Source of the DNA: Cyathus striatus
Taxonomy: Eukaryota; Basidiomycota; Agaricomycetes; Agaricales; Nidulariaceae
Length of the DNA stretch: 64,000 nt
NCBI GenBank assembly: GCA_025738555.1
Contig: JAOVFP010000022.1
Coordinates: forward strand, 620,001 to 684,000
Direction: 5' to 3'
A program made the translations under genes and the position numbers. Every line of letters starts with the position of its first letter. Within the stretch, counting starts at the first letter, position 1. Below the pieces are notes generated by a model. It searched no databases. It was not told the origin of the DNA and saw only the letters and a program-made list of their open reading frames with translations. Shown here one piece after another: positions 45,376 to 56,960 of the stretch.

Positions 45376-47770
45376 TTGAAAGAACTATTGGCTAATAAAA
45401 TTGTTTGTTCTTTCTATAGTTCAAGTTATCAATTTAGTCTTAAGTTATGGATACTATGCATTCATTTGTATTTTATACCTCAGGTCAAGGCAGCATCATC
45501 TGAAGATCCATTTCCAAATATTTCATTCAAGTTGTTTTCTGAATTTATCAATTTAAATTTCAGCTCAAATATCACTTTGGCAACAGTATTAACTGTTCTA
45601 TTTTCTTTAATGAATAACACTGACATTCTTAACTTGCATGCAAGAGCAAAAAACCCTGGACTTGATGATGAATATTCTGCATCTACTAATGGATGGATTA
45701 AAGCTCTTGCTGCTGCAATACAAACTCATTTGAATGCAAAAATAAATTCTGACTTGGAAGATACACAGCTGTTTAACTCCTCTGAAAACCCAAGCATTTT
45801 AGGTTCAACAAAAATATCTGTAATCTCTAAAAAGCTAGATAGAATGACATCTCTATTGGAATTGGATCCCTATACCAGAAATACAAAAATTTTGGAACCT
45901 CTGAAACCTATATCTATGAATGAAATTGAACCTGTTCTGCTTATTTGTCCTGCTCGTATTACTTGTTCTACTTTAAAGAAAGAATGTACTGGAAGAGCAT
46001 TGCATATAAATACTCATGAACATGACAGAACACAAGTCACTCTAATAAAAGGAATTAAATCATATGAAAATACTCAAATTGTTTCTGGGTATTGTACAAA
46101 ATGTAAAGCTATATATTATGCAGACCATAAAAGTCTTAACTTTGCTTCTGAATCAGAAGATTCTCAACGCAATCCAAATGTTAGCTCTAAAGACAGATTG
46201 ACTTTTAATAAAGCAAAATATTTGAAAATTGGACAAAATATTTGGGCTGATAGATTGTTTACCAATATGGTTGTTAATTCAGTATATCATTTTCATGCAT
46301 CTACTGCTGCATATACAGAGTTCTGGAATTATACATTTTCAAATGGTGAAGAAAATGACCATCCACCTATTTCAAGACTTCAAGTATGGAAAGCCTTTAT
46401 TCATGAAACCACTAGACAAATATCTGTTTCAATGAATAAAACTTTAATAATGCCTGATGGATTATCTATACAGCAAATTACTACAGAGGCATATAAGGTG
46501 TTGGGACAAAATGGAATTATTGGAAATGCACTACATCATTCTTGTAATGAATGCACTCATAACTATAAGGCAACAGCAGACTACATAACTGCTGATAACA
46601 ATGCTGCAGTAGCAGGCATTGATGAAAATCGGACTGTACCTTCACTACAACAAGATGCTGACAATACAGAGTTAGAAAACATTGTTGGTAATGAAATGGA
46701 AATTGACTATTCTCTTGAATCAAAGGTTAAAATGGTAGTTATTGATGGAATTGTTATGGGGCCAATTCATTGTGCCTATCAAAATTGTTCTGAAAAATTG
46801 GCAAATGCACGCACAGGAGTATTTTGTCTAATGCATGAAAGTCAATATGAGGGAAGATGCCAAATTAAAAATTGTTATAATGCTAAAGAGTCAAAGTCTC
46901 AAGCATGTGTAAACCACAGACAAAGGTGGTATGATCATGTTATTAGATTTGGGAGACAATCTGTACTTGGAGTTCAGAGAATTATAAGAAGAACTGAAGA
47001 AGAAGGTGGACCAGCTTGGCTTTGCCAATTGAGAAGAAGAAATAATCCGCCACATGATCAGCCAAATAATGAAACTCAGGAGCCTGATAATTACTTTACT
47101 GCTCCTTGATTCTACTGTGTTGAAACAATTTGTGCACCATGTGGAGTTGTTATTGCATGGAAAAAATTTGTAAAATCTGAAGGTGCAGCTCAAATAATAA
47201 ATTTTTTGGAAGATGTATATCCAACACAAGAATCTAGGCCAAGCTATGTATGCATTGATAAAGCTTGTGTTGTTCTGAAATATTTGATCAACTCACATAA
47301 TTGGAATATTTGGAAAACTTCTACAAGATTTGTTGTGGACTCTTATCACTATATTAATCACAGAGTAACAGACTATCTATGTCGCATCTATTGCAACCCC
47401 AGTCCTTTAAATGGATCAGCTCCAAATCTAGTGGTTGTAGAAAGAGATGTACATGGAAATCAACATTATAAAAGAGCATTTAATACTCAGGTAAGTTAAA
47501 TATACTCTTATTTACACTTTGCCAATATTTGTTATACAGGCATGTGAACAGCTGAATGCTTGGTTAGGAGGCTTTCAGAGTATTCTTAACAGAATGACAG
47601 TGGATAACTTTAATTGGACATTACATGCATTGCTTTTTATTCATACACAAAGAGTTATTCAAAAGCAAAATAAAAGACAAAACCAGAACATGCAAACACA
47701 ACTGCCAGGACAACAGATAAATAAAGAGGAAGTTGAAGCTAATGGAGTTGAAATTGATAGAGTTGACTAG
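45376..47770 (+). pseudogene. KDZ-type transposase with CxC5/CxC6 clusters (gene B), copy 2
   Basis: The reliable part begins near 45484 with SEDPFPNISFKLFSEFINLN; the hydrophobic stretch before it lies next to a TTCTATAG acceptor and may be partly intron. Cys cluster 1 (CSTLKKEC and CTKCKAIYY) is CxC5-like. Then FHASTAAYTEFWNYTF, CNECTHNYKATADY and VAGIDENRTVP. Cluster 2, HCAYQNC, GVFCLMH, CQIKNC, ACVNHRQRW, is CxC6-like. The catalytic part has FYCVETICAPCGVVIAW, YVCIDKACVV, FVVDSYHYINHR, GSAPNLVVVE, then after a 49-nt intron (47491-47539) ACEQLNAWLGGF. The Asp in CIDKAC, the Asp in VDSYHY and the Glu in ACEQLN are plausible catalytic residues. One TGA at 47107-47109 splits the ORF exactly before FYCVETICAPC. 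Otherwise the copy is open over about 780 codons. Confidence 0.85.
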
Positions 47771-47939
47771 GTTGTATATATATTTATAGAATTTAGTGTA
47801 CATATTTGTATGGGATAAATTTAACTGTTTTAAACTGCTTTACTTATACTCTCACCACCCAGTCTCAGCAACACCTACCAGCTTTTATTGCTTATGCCTT
47901 GCACTCTAAAAAGCCAGGTCAGTCAGTGTATAGTACATG

Positions 47940-49195
47940 CAGAGTGTTCAGGTAGAGTCCAGGTTAAGTACATGTAAATCACAAGTAGTTGGTGAGTGTA
48001 GAGTCCAAGTATAGTTCATGTAACAGACAGATAGCTAGTAAGTATAAAGTCCAGGTACAGTCCAAGTACAATCCATGTAAGAGACAAGTACCTGGTAAGT
48101 GTAAAGTTCAGGTAGAGTCCAGGTGGAGTCTAGGTAGAGTACATGTAAGAGACAGGTACCTGGCTCATGTAAAATCCAGGTAGAGTCCAGGTAGAGTCCA
48201 GGTAGAGTTCATGTAAGAGACAGGTATCTGGTAAGTGTAAAGTTCAGGTAGAGTCCAGGTAGAGTCCAGGTAGAGTCCATGTAAGAGACAGATACCTGGT
48301 AAGTGTAAAGTTCAGGTAGAGTCCAGGTAAGAGACATGTACTTGGTAAGTGTAAAGTCCAGGTGGAGTCCAGGTAGAGTCCATGTAAGAGACAGGTACCT
48401 GGTAAGTGTAAAGTTCAGGTAGAGTCCAGGTGGAGTCCAGGTAAGAGACAGGTATCTGGTATGTGTAAAGTCCAGGTAGAGTTCAGGTAGAGTCCAGGTG
48501 GAGTCCAGGTAGAGTCCAGGTGGAGTCCAGGTAGAGTCCATGTAAGAGACAGGTACCTGGTATGTGTAAAGTCCAGGTAGAGTTCAGGTAGAGTCCATGT
48601 AAGAGACAGGTACCTGGTATGTGTAAAGTTCAGGTAGAGTTCAGGTAGAGTCCAGGTGGAGTCCAGGTAGAGTCCAGGTAAGAGACAGGTACTTGGTAAG
48701 TGTAAATTCCAGGTAGAGTCCAGGTGGAGTCCAGCTAGAGTCCATGTAAGAGACAGGTACCTGGTAAGTGTAAAGTTCAGGTAGAGTCCAGGTGGAGTCT
48801 AGGTGGAGTCCAGGTAAGAGACAGGTATCTGGTATGTGTAAAGTCCAGGTAGAGTTCAGGTGGAGTTCAGGTAGAGTCCAGGTGGAGTCCAGGTAAGAGA
48901 CAGGTATCTGGTATGTGCAAAGTCCAGGTAGAGTTCAGGTGGAGTCCAGGTAGAGTTCAGGTAGAGTCCAGGTAGAGTCCATGTAAGAGACAGGTGCCTT
49001 GCAAGTGTAAAGTTCAGTTAGAGTCCAGGTAGAGTCCAGGTAGAGCCCAGGTAGTTGGCTCTAACTGAAGTCCACCTGAAGTTTACTAGAGTTCACCTGT
49101 AGTCCAGTAGAGTCCAGTAGAGTCCAGTAGAGTCCAGTAGAGTCCACCTAGAGTCCAGAAGTCTACCTGAAGTCCACCTGAAGTCCACCTGATTT
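47940..49195. repeat. Subterminal minisatellite of copy 2, CAG side, about 1.25 kb
   Basis: Units of about 10-12 bases (gtccaggtagagttcaggta and variants) are grouped into a higher-order pattern of about 60-110 bases punctuated by catgtaagagacaggtacct and ggtaagtgtaaa. Near 49060 the orientation flips to agtccacctga up to the terminus. Confidence 0.9.
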
Positions 49196-49225
49196 TGTGG
49201 AGGAGTGCAATATACTGCAAATAAA

Positions 49226-49653
49226 TATTTTATTATTATTTCATAGATAAAAAACCTTTCAAATATTGAATAAAGGATTTGAAAGAAAATGGGGATCTGG
49301 GTTTCAATATTTCTTTGTCATTGTGACTTTTAAATATGTGAGAAATATCATATGTGAACCGTTTGAGTATTATAAAGCGAAATAATAATGTAATAAAAGG
49401 AATATTTCCACAATATTTCAAAGCTATTTCACATTGAAATATCAAGGCATGCACAGTGTAATTAGTTGAATATGAGGGCACTCAAAAGTGATTATTTTCA
49501 AAATATTATGAGGCACTCATTGGCACTCATTTATCTATTACTTGTGATTACTAAGCTATTATATTACTATAATATGGAAGCACTCAAAAGTGATCATTTG
49601 AGGATATTATGAGGCAATCATTGGCACTTATTTATCTATTACTTGTGATTACT
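49226..49653. repeat. Right arm of the foldback element with duplicated tail
   Basis: 49226-49455 is the inverted counterpart of 39790-40022. From 49460 two direct copies of a block containing cattggcactNatttatcta and cttgtgattact follow; a third, diverged copy is at 39735-39780 in the left arm. The second copy is cut at gtgattact, where KDZ copy 3 begins. Confidence 0.7.
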
Positions 49654-49667
49654 CAGTATATCGCACT

Positions 49668-50130
49668 CCTCCACCAAATCAGGTGGAGTCCAGGTAGAGT
49701 TCTGGACTCCAGGTGGACTCCATGTAGACTTCAGGTGGAGTTCAGGTAGAGTTCTGGACTCTACCTGGACTACAGGTAGACTTTAGGACTATCATACATG
49801 TTCATTACCTGTACTCTACCTGTACTCTACCTGTACTTTATACCAACTTCATGCTAGTGTGATACATATTCATTACCTGGACTCTACCTGGACTCTACCT
49901 GGACTACAGGTAGACTTTATGACTATCATACATGTTCATTACCTGTACTCTACCTGTACTTTATATCAACTTCATGCTAATGTGATACATATTCATTACC
50001 TGTTCTCTACCTGTTCTCTACCTGTTCTCTACCTGTTCTCTACCTGTACTCTACCTGTACTTTATATCAACTTCATGCTAGTGTGATACATATTCATTAC
50101 TTGTACCCCACTCATACCCCATATGTACTT
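49668..50130. repeat. Subterminal minisatellite of copy 3, CAG side
   Basis: Units tctacctggactctacctgt and inverted tccaggtagagttc, with a higher-order repeat of about 120 bases marked by tatatcaacttcatgctaNt and gtgatacatattcattacct (about 49845, 49970, 50080). Confidence 0.85.
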
Positions 50131-50316
50131 CATATCAACTTACTACTAGTATTATATATACTCATTACATGTAAACAATCTGTACTCAGTCCAATAAAGG
50201 CAGGCAGATGCTGCTGAGACTGAGATTCTTAATCTACTGAAAAGAAGAAATTGCAAATTTTAACACTAAATTTATATATTTATTCTAACAGATTTTTACA
50301 CTCATATACATTCAAT

Positions 50317-52657
50317 CTAATCAACTCTATTAATTTCAACTCCATCTTCCTCAATTCCATCCTCATCTGCCTGTTGTTCTGCCTGTGTTTGCATTTGTTG
50401 ATTTTGTTTTTTGATTTGTTTTTGAATAACTCTTTGGGTATGAATAAAAAGCATTGCATGCAATGTCCAGTTGAAGTTATCCACAGTCATTCTATTAAGT
50501 ATACTTTGGAAGCCCCCTAACCAAGCATTTAGTTGCTCACATGCCTATGTGAAAAATATTTATAAGTTGTAAATGAGACTATATTAAACATACCTGAGTG
50601 TTAAATGCTCGTTTATAATGCTCATTACCCTCTATATCTCTTTCAACAACAACTAAATTTGGTGCTGATCCATTCAAAGGACCAGGATTGCAGTAAGTGC
50701 AACATAGATAATCTTTCACTCTGTGATTAATATAGTGAAAAGAATCTACAACAAATCTTGTTGAGGTTTTCCAAATATTCCAATTGTGGGAGTTGATTAA
50801 AAATTTCAGAACTACACATGCTTTATCAATACATACATAGCTTGGTCTAGTTTCTTGTGTTGGATATATTTTTTCCAGAAACTCCACAATTTGATGGGCA
50901 CCTTCTGACTTTGCAAATTTTGTCCATGCAATAACAACTCCACATGGTGCACAAATTGTTTCAACACAGTAGAAATGAGGAGCTACAAAGTAATTATCTG
51001 GTTCTTGTGGCTCATGATTTGGCTGGTCATGTGGTGGATTGATTCTCCTTCTCAATTGCTGTGTCCATGATGGTGCACCTTCTTCTTCAGTTCTTCAGAT
51101 AATTCTTCGAATGCCAAGTACAGATTGTCGTCCAAATCTAATAACATGATTGTACCAGTTTTGTCTGTGATTTACACATGTTTGAGAATTTTGTTCTTTA
51201 ATATTGTAACAATTTTTCATTCGGCATAGTCCTTCATGTTGACTTTCATGTCTTAGACAAAATACTCCTGTTTTTGCATTTGCTAATTTCTCAGAACAAT
51301 TCTGATAGGCACAGTGATTTGGCCCCATAACAATGCCATTGACCACTATCATTTTAACTTTTGGTTCTGGAACATGATCTGTTTCCATTGCATTATCATC
51401 CATATCTGCGTATTCTGTATTTTCAGCATCTTCTCGTAATATTGGTACAGTGCGATTTTCATCTATTCCAACTACTGCAGCATTGTCATCAGTATTAATA
51501 TGATCAGCTGTTGCCTTATAATCATGTGTGCATTCTTTACATGAATGGTTCAAAGCATCTCCAATAATACCTTCTTGTCCCAACTTCAAATATGCCTCTT
51601 TAGCTATTTGCTGTATTAATAAATTGTCTGGCATTACTAGAGTTTTATTCATTGAAACAGATATCTGTCTAGTTGTTTCATGTATAAAGGCTTTCCATAT
51701 TTGCTGTCTTGAAATAGGTGGGTACTCATTTTCATCACCTTTTGAAAATGTATAATTCCAGAACTCTGTATATGCAGCAGTTGATGCATGAAAATGATAA
51801 ACAGAGTTGACAACCATATTGGTAAACAATCTATCAGCCCAAATACTTTTTCCAATTTTAACATATTTTGCTTTATTGAAAAACATGCAATCTTTAGAAC
51901 TAACATCTGGATTATGTTGTGAAGTTTCAGAGTTGGAAGAAGTAGCAAGACTTTTATGATCTGCATAATATATAGCTTCACATTTTGTGCAAAACCCAGA
52001 TACAATCTGAGCATTTTCATATAGCTTAATTCCCTTCATAAGTGTAACTTTTGTTCTATCATGCTGACGAGTGTTGATATGCAATACCCTTCCAATACAA
52101 GCTTTTTCAGGTGTTGAACAAGTGATGTGAGCAGGACCAATAAGCAGTACTGGCTCAATTTCACTAGTAGAAACAGGTTTCAAAGGTTGCAAATTTTCTC
52201 CTTTTCTTTCATATGGATCTAAGTCCAATATAGACAATAATCTATCTAGCTTCTTAGAAATTACAGATATTTTTGATGAACCTAAATTTTTTGGCCTTTC
52301 ATATGAATGAAATAATTGTGTATCTTCCATTTCTGCAGAGTTAATTTGTGCATCTAAATGAGTTTGTATAGCAGTAGCAAGTGCTTTAATCCATCCATTA
52401 GCAATTACAGAATATTCATCTTCATGTACAGAATGTTTTGCTTGTGCATGAAGGTTAAGAATATCAGTGTTATTCAGCAATGAGAACAGAATTGTCAACA
52501 CAGTTGCCAAAGTAATATCTGAGCTGAAATTGAGATTAATAAATTCAGCAAACAGCTTGAAAGGAATATTTGGAAATGGATCTTCAGATTGAGCTGCATT
52601 TACTTGAGGTATGAAGGACAATAGAATACATATTGTCCATATTTTTAAATACAGCAA
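50317..52657 (-). pseudogene. KDZ-type transposase (gene B), copy 3
   Basis: Closely related to copy 2. From 52600: SEDPFPNIPFKLFAEFINLN, CSTPEKACIGR and CTKCEAIYY (CxC5-like), AYTEFWNYTFSKG, CKECTHDYKATADH, HCAYQNC, GVFCLRH, CRMKNC, TCVNHRQNW (CxC6-like), then FYCVETICAPCGVVIAW, YVCIDKACVV, FVVDSFHYINHR and GSAPNLVVVE. A 49-nt intron (50593-50545) is followed by CEQLNAWLGGF and a stop at 50317-50319. One TGA at 51095 interrupts the frame after LGIRRII, where copy 2 reads Arg. The TGA seen in copy 2 is absent here (CAT instead). The first residues (MLYLKIWTICILL) follow a CTATAG acceptor and may belong to a longer exon. Confidence 0.85.
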
Positions 52658-52724
52658 GTATGTTGAGCTATAGAAAACAGAGTGAAAATTTTATTAGAAA
52701 ATTGTTCACACATTTAACAGAATC

Positions 52725-53035
52725 ACAACAATATTCATATAGTTGTTGAAAGCTAATAACTGTACATACATGAAGTTAAAAATACTGTTGAAGTATTTCA
52801 ACTCTACAAAAAATAGCAAAAGCATTCTGCTGTTGAAAGCAAATAAATGTACATGAAGTTGAAAATACCGTTGAAGTATTCCCAACTTTACATAAAATAA
52901 AGAAGTACAAAAGTCATTGGCTGTTGAAAGCCAATTACTATACATGAATTGAAAATACTGTTGAAGTATTCCAATCTACAATAAAGAAAAAAGAAAAAAA
53001 AAAAGAAAAAAAAAACTTGACTATTGAAAGCAAGT
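52725..53035. repeat. About 90-100 bp tandem repeat between genes A and B, copy 3
   Basis: Three units contain gttgaaagcNaataactgta, catgaagttgaaaatac and gttgaagtattNcaact, the complement of the copy 2 intergenic repeat. An A-rich run (aaaagaaaaaaaaaac) precedes the end of gene A. Confidence 0.75.
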
Positions 53036-53048
53036 AATAGCAAAATTC

Positions 53049-55032
53049 TTACAATTTCTTGGACTTCCCCTTGTCCTTTCTGTGCAACTTCTTACTCTTT
53101 TCCTTTCCTTTACTTTCACTCATTCTGTCTTCCTGATATTTATCCTTCACCTCCTCATTATCATTGTCAATGTCACTCTCTTCTCTTTCCTTCCCCTTCC
53201 CCTTTCCCTTCCCCTTTCCCTTTCCCTTACTTTGTTCTTCCTTATGTTCCTCAGCAGCTGCTTCTTTGCCTTTTAAAATGTCATATAGAGATGAAAATCC
53301 TGGCTTCTGAGTTCCCCAGACACTTTTCTTATCAATACCACCCTCATTTTTCATCCAAGATAGCATTTTTGGATGATATTTAAGGAGGGGAAAAACTTTG
53401 TATGGATAAGTGTAATATGTGGAAGGTGACATAAAGACACCAATGAGGACTTTCTTATCAATATCAGCCTTAGCAGATGCCTGAATAATGCTGAGTGATG
53501 ATTTCTTGTTTTCCCATGTATCCTCAATCATCTCATACTTTTCATACACAGTACGGATATCTTCTTTTCCCTTACTTTTAATTAAGTGCTCAGGGATATT
53601 GAAGTGGGAAATAATCAAGTTTTTTACAACTTCATCATCAGTAGAAGACCCAGATGGTGCTTTTGTTGTTGAAGTTTCATTATTATCAGCACCATCTGCT
53701 AATATTTCAAGAAAATAGTTATTCTTATCATCCATTTGCCATTTGGCAAATATTCATATAGCAGCCCTTAATATTCCAATTTCCATTCTCACACAAGGAT
53801 ATCCTAGAGTTTTTCTCTGTTTAAATTATTAGAAAATATTCAGATTATAAAAATCACAAATAACATACTTGCAACAGGTGAATAAACTTCGCTTACATGC
53901 TCCAGCACTTCTTGAAGATCAAATGATGGCTCTTGATCTGTTATGATAAAAGCAGGTTTCTGTGCTTCAGGCTTGAGAAACAGGTGAATTTCTCCTTTAA
54001 CATTATCAGGAGGCATGATGGATGAATCTATGCATATGGATATATTAGCTACCAAAATCTCATAACTATAACTATTATCTTACCATCTTCCTCATCACCA
54101 TAATTAAATATATTCCCAGTTGCTCTTCCATGGGAAAATCCACCTGTTATGCATGATGCCCCTTGAAGATCATTCTTACTAAGGGAAGATGTTGCTGAGC
54201 TGTGGGACTCAGAGCACTTAGAAACTTTACTTATAGAGTGGTGAGCACTAGTTGGGCTAGATGGAGCTTGACTATGCTTTAAAACAGAACCTCCTTTCTT
54301 TGGAGTAATGTCTGTATCAATAACCATAGGTTCATTTTCAATATCTGACTCTGTATCTTTACTAGAATCATGAGAATCTTGATGTTCAGATTTATTAGTA
54401 TCAGTATTCTCTTCTTGAAACTTATCAGAAATATCACTAGTGCTCTCCATAGAAATTTCAGAATCTTCCAGAGACTTATCAGAGTTATCAGTAGCACTCT
54501 CCACAGAATTCTCAGAATCTTCCTGAGGTTTATCAGAGTTATGAGCAGTGTTCATAGAGCCAAGATCCATAGTTTCCAATTGAGATCCCAGTGGCATTAG
54601 AAATTCATCCTCATTAAGTGTGTCATTAATCTCTCCCATTGGAACTTGAGTGGAATCTTTTGAAGGAAAATGGGGAGGGGGGGCAACTGAGGTATTCTCC
54701 TCAATAAGAACTTGTTCTACTCTATAAAAAAATTAAAATATAATGAAGAAATAGTAAAAACAAGAGTTACGGGGTAAATTGATTTGGATTTTCAGCATTC
54801 TGATCATCTTGAAGTCTATTCACTGAGGTTTTCCTTTATATTCAAAATTATTAAATATAATAGCTCAAATAAGAATATAAATAACACACTTTTTGGCCTT
54901 ATTCTTAGTCTGTTTCACTCCTTTATCATGTGTAGCTGGTGCAATTGCACTGGCTTTAGAACCAGATCTACTTGCTCTCTGGTCATTGTCAGTTTTTGCT
55001 GCAGCACTTGATGATTTTCTGGTATTGACCAT
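53049..55032 (-). pseudogene. KDZ element gene A (companion protein), copy 3
   Basis: Start MVNTRKSSSAAAKTDNDQRA at 55032, then a basic stretch and an intron. Further exons give SVNRLQDDQNAENPN, VEQVLIEENTSVAPPPH, INDTLNEDEFLMPLG, a long acidic Ser/Asp region with repeated DNSDKSLEDSE-like units, DTDITPKKGGSVLKHSQAPS, SSATSSLSKNDLQGAS, MPPDNVKGEIHLFLKPEAQ, IPEHLIKSKGKEDIRTVYEK and STYYTYPYKVFPLLKYHPKM, and a GKGKGKGK/Glu tail with DKGKSKKL at the end. Compared with copy 2, Arg codons read Cys in SLCEN and KGCYM. A deletion near 53745 shifts the frame before WQMDDKNNYFLEIL. Function is unknown; constant co-occurrence with gene B suggests a transposition accessory role. Confidence 0.65.
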
Positions 55033-55244
55033 ATCTGAAGTGTGGGTGGAAGGGAAGAAAGAAGTTATCCAGTACATGTGTTGTATATATGAAGATCACA
55101 TCATATCTATAATTGCTTCTTCAGCCTCACTGAATCCATGTGTACATCTATTAATAAACTTTTATTTAACTATATATGGACACATTTAACTATATACAGA
55201 TACATCTGTACAGAGATCTAATATAATATCTAATTTTAGATGAG

Positions 55245-55545
55245 AAATCGATGAGGTATTCCAAATTGGAACACCTCATCACATTCTCATGCAAGCAATC
55301 GCAAGTATGAGTAGTCAATGAGGCATTCTTGATTTAGAACGCCTCATCAACTACTCATACATACAATCACTTGCATGGGAAATCAATGAGGCATTCCAAT
55401 TTGGGAATGCCTTATCGATTTCCCATGCAAGTGATTGTAAGTGAACACCTCATTGCATTCCCATGCAAGCGATTGTAAGTATGAGTAGTCAATGAGGCAT
55501 TCTAAATCAAGAATGCCTCATCGACTACCCATACTTACAATCGCG
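55245..55545. repeat. Hairpin array upstream of gene A, copy 3
   Basis: Four long palindromes follow each other. Two forms alternate: aaatcaatgaggcattccaa with mirrored ttgggaatgcc, and agtcaatgaggcattcttga with mirrored gcctcatcaact. Spacers are atgcaagcaatcgcaagtat and similar. Each stem is 15-20 bp. Confidence 0.85.
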
Positions 55546-55577
55546 GGGACGCATGTAGGTATGGGTAACAAAACATG

Positions 55578-56800
55578 ACCCTCGTCACTTGTGAGACAAA
55601 GGGATGCATGTGGGTGTGGGTGTGGGTGGGTGTTGGTGGGTGTCAGTGTTGGTGGGTGTGGGTTTTGGCAGTGTGGGCATTGATGAAACACATCCCCTCA
55701 TCACTTGTGAAATGAGGGGACGCGTGTGGGTGATCGGCAGGTGTGGGTGGGGAAACACATCCCCTCGTCACTTGTGAGATGAGGAGATGCATATGGGTGT
55801 GAGTGTCGGTGGGTGCAGGTATGGGCAGTGTGGGAAGTGGCGAAACACGTCCCCTCATCACTTGCAAGACGAGGGATGTGTGTGGGTGATTGGCGGGTGT
55901 GGGTGGTGAAACATGTCCCCTCATCACTGTGAGACAAGGAGACGTGTATGGGTCTGGATGTGGGCAGTGTGGGTGGTGGTGAAACACGTTCCCTTGTCAC
56001 TTGTGAGATGAGGGGATGCGTGTGGGTGCAGTGTTGGCAGGCATGGATAGTGCTGAAACACATCCCCTCCTCACTTGCGAGATGAGGAGACACATGGGGG
56101 TGCGGTGTCGACAGGTGTGATGGTGCCAAAACACATCCCCTCCTCACTTGCGAGACGAGGGGACGCATGTGGGTGTGGGAGCAGGACTGGGTGTGGGTGG
56201 TGAGACGATGATGGCGAGAGGGAAAGGGAAAGGGGAGGAAACATGTCCTCTTGTCACTTGCAAGACAGGAGATGAAGACACGGGGGATGGAGACGGGAGG
56301 AAACACTAGCCCTCGTCACTTGCAGATGAGTGTGAGGGAGAGGGGCAGCAACCAAGTCTTCTCACCATTTGCGAGATGGGAGGAAACACTTGCCCTTGTC
56401 ACTTGCAGACGAGGGCGAGGGAGGGGAGAAGGAAACACATCCCCTTGTCACTTGCAAGACGGGGGAAGAAGATGCGGGAATGAAGGAGGGAGGAAACAAT
56501 CGCCCTCATCACTTGCAGGTGAGGGTGAGGGAGGGGGGACGAAACACGTCTCCTCGTCACTTGCAGACAAGGGCAGAAGGGAGTGAGTGCAGGGGGCATG
56601 GGGAGAAAACACGTCACCTCGTCACTTGCGAGACAGGTGACGAAGATGCAGAGGAGGGCGAGATGAAGGGCAGAGGGCATTGGAGGGGGCACTTGTCCTC
56701 GGCTTGACGTTGCTATGAAGGAGGGAGGAGAGGGAGGGAGGGGAGGAACGGGAGTATGGGGAGGAGAAACGGCATGCATCACTTGCAAGACAAGACACGG
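55578..56800. repeat. Palindromic minisatellite of copy 3
   Basis: The unit cctcgtcacttgcgagacga continues gggg and is followed by G-rich spacers (gtgggtgtgg, gaggaaacac). About 17 units are present, several with CG changed to TG or CA (cctcatcacttgtgagatga). It is the mirror of 41085-42390. Confidence 0.85.
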
Positions 56801-56960
56801 GGGTGAGGGGAAGGAGTGGATGATGGATGAGGAGGACACGCATCATCATTGCAAGCGATGATGACGAAGCGTGCAGTGCTGGCAGCTGTGGCAGTGTGCA
56901 AGCATGTGAGATGATAGTCAGATGGTGGCTATAGGGTGTTGGGTTACCTTCAAAATAATG

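Larger units (their letters stand above)
40443..49217 (+). mobile_element. KDZ-type transposon copy 2, 8775 bp, perfect 8-bp TSD
   Basis: Target duplications CAAATAAA lie at 40435-40442 and 49218-49225. The left end is GAGTTCATTGCACTCCTCC; the right end read inward is CAGTATATTGCACTCCTCC. In order it contains a gtccaggtgga-type minisatellite, a tRNA-like sequence, a palindromic minisatellite, a hairpin array, gene A (42949-44989), a 101-bp repeat, gene B (45376-47770) and a second gtccaggtagag minisatellite. It inserted into the foldback element described separately. Both genes carry disabling lesions, so movement would need a transposase from elsewhere. Confidence 0.85.

Noticed and set aside
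45376..45490. Signal peptide at the start of the KDZ transposase
   Set aside because: The hydrophobic stretch lies around a CTATAG acceptor and is probably partly intron; a transposase should be nuclear.
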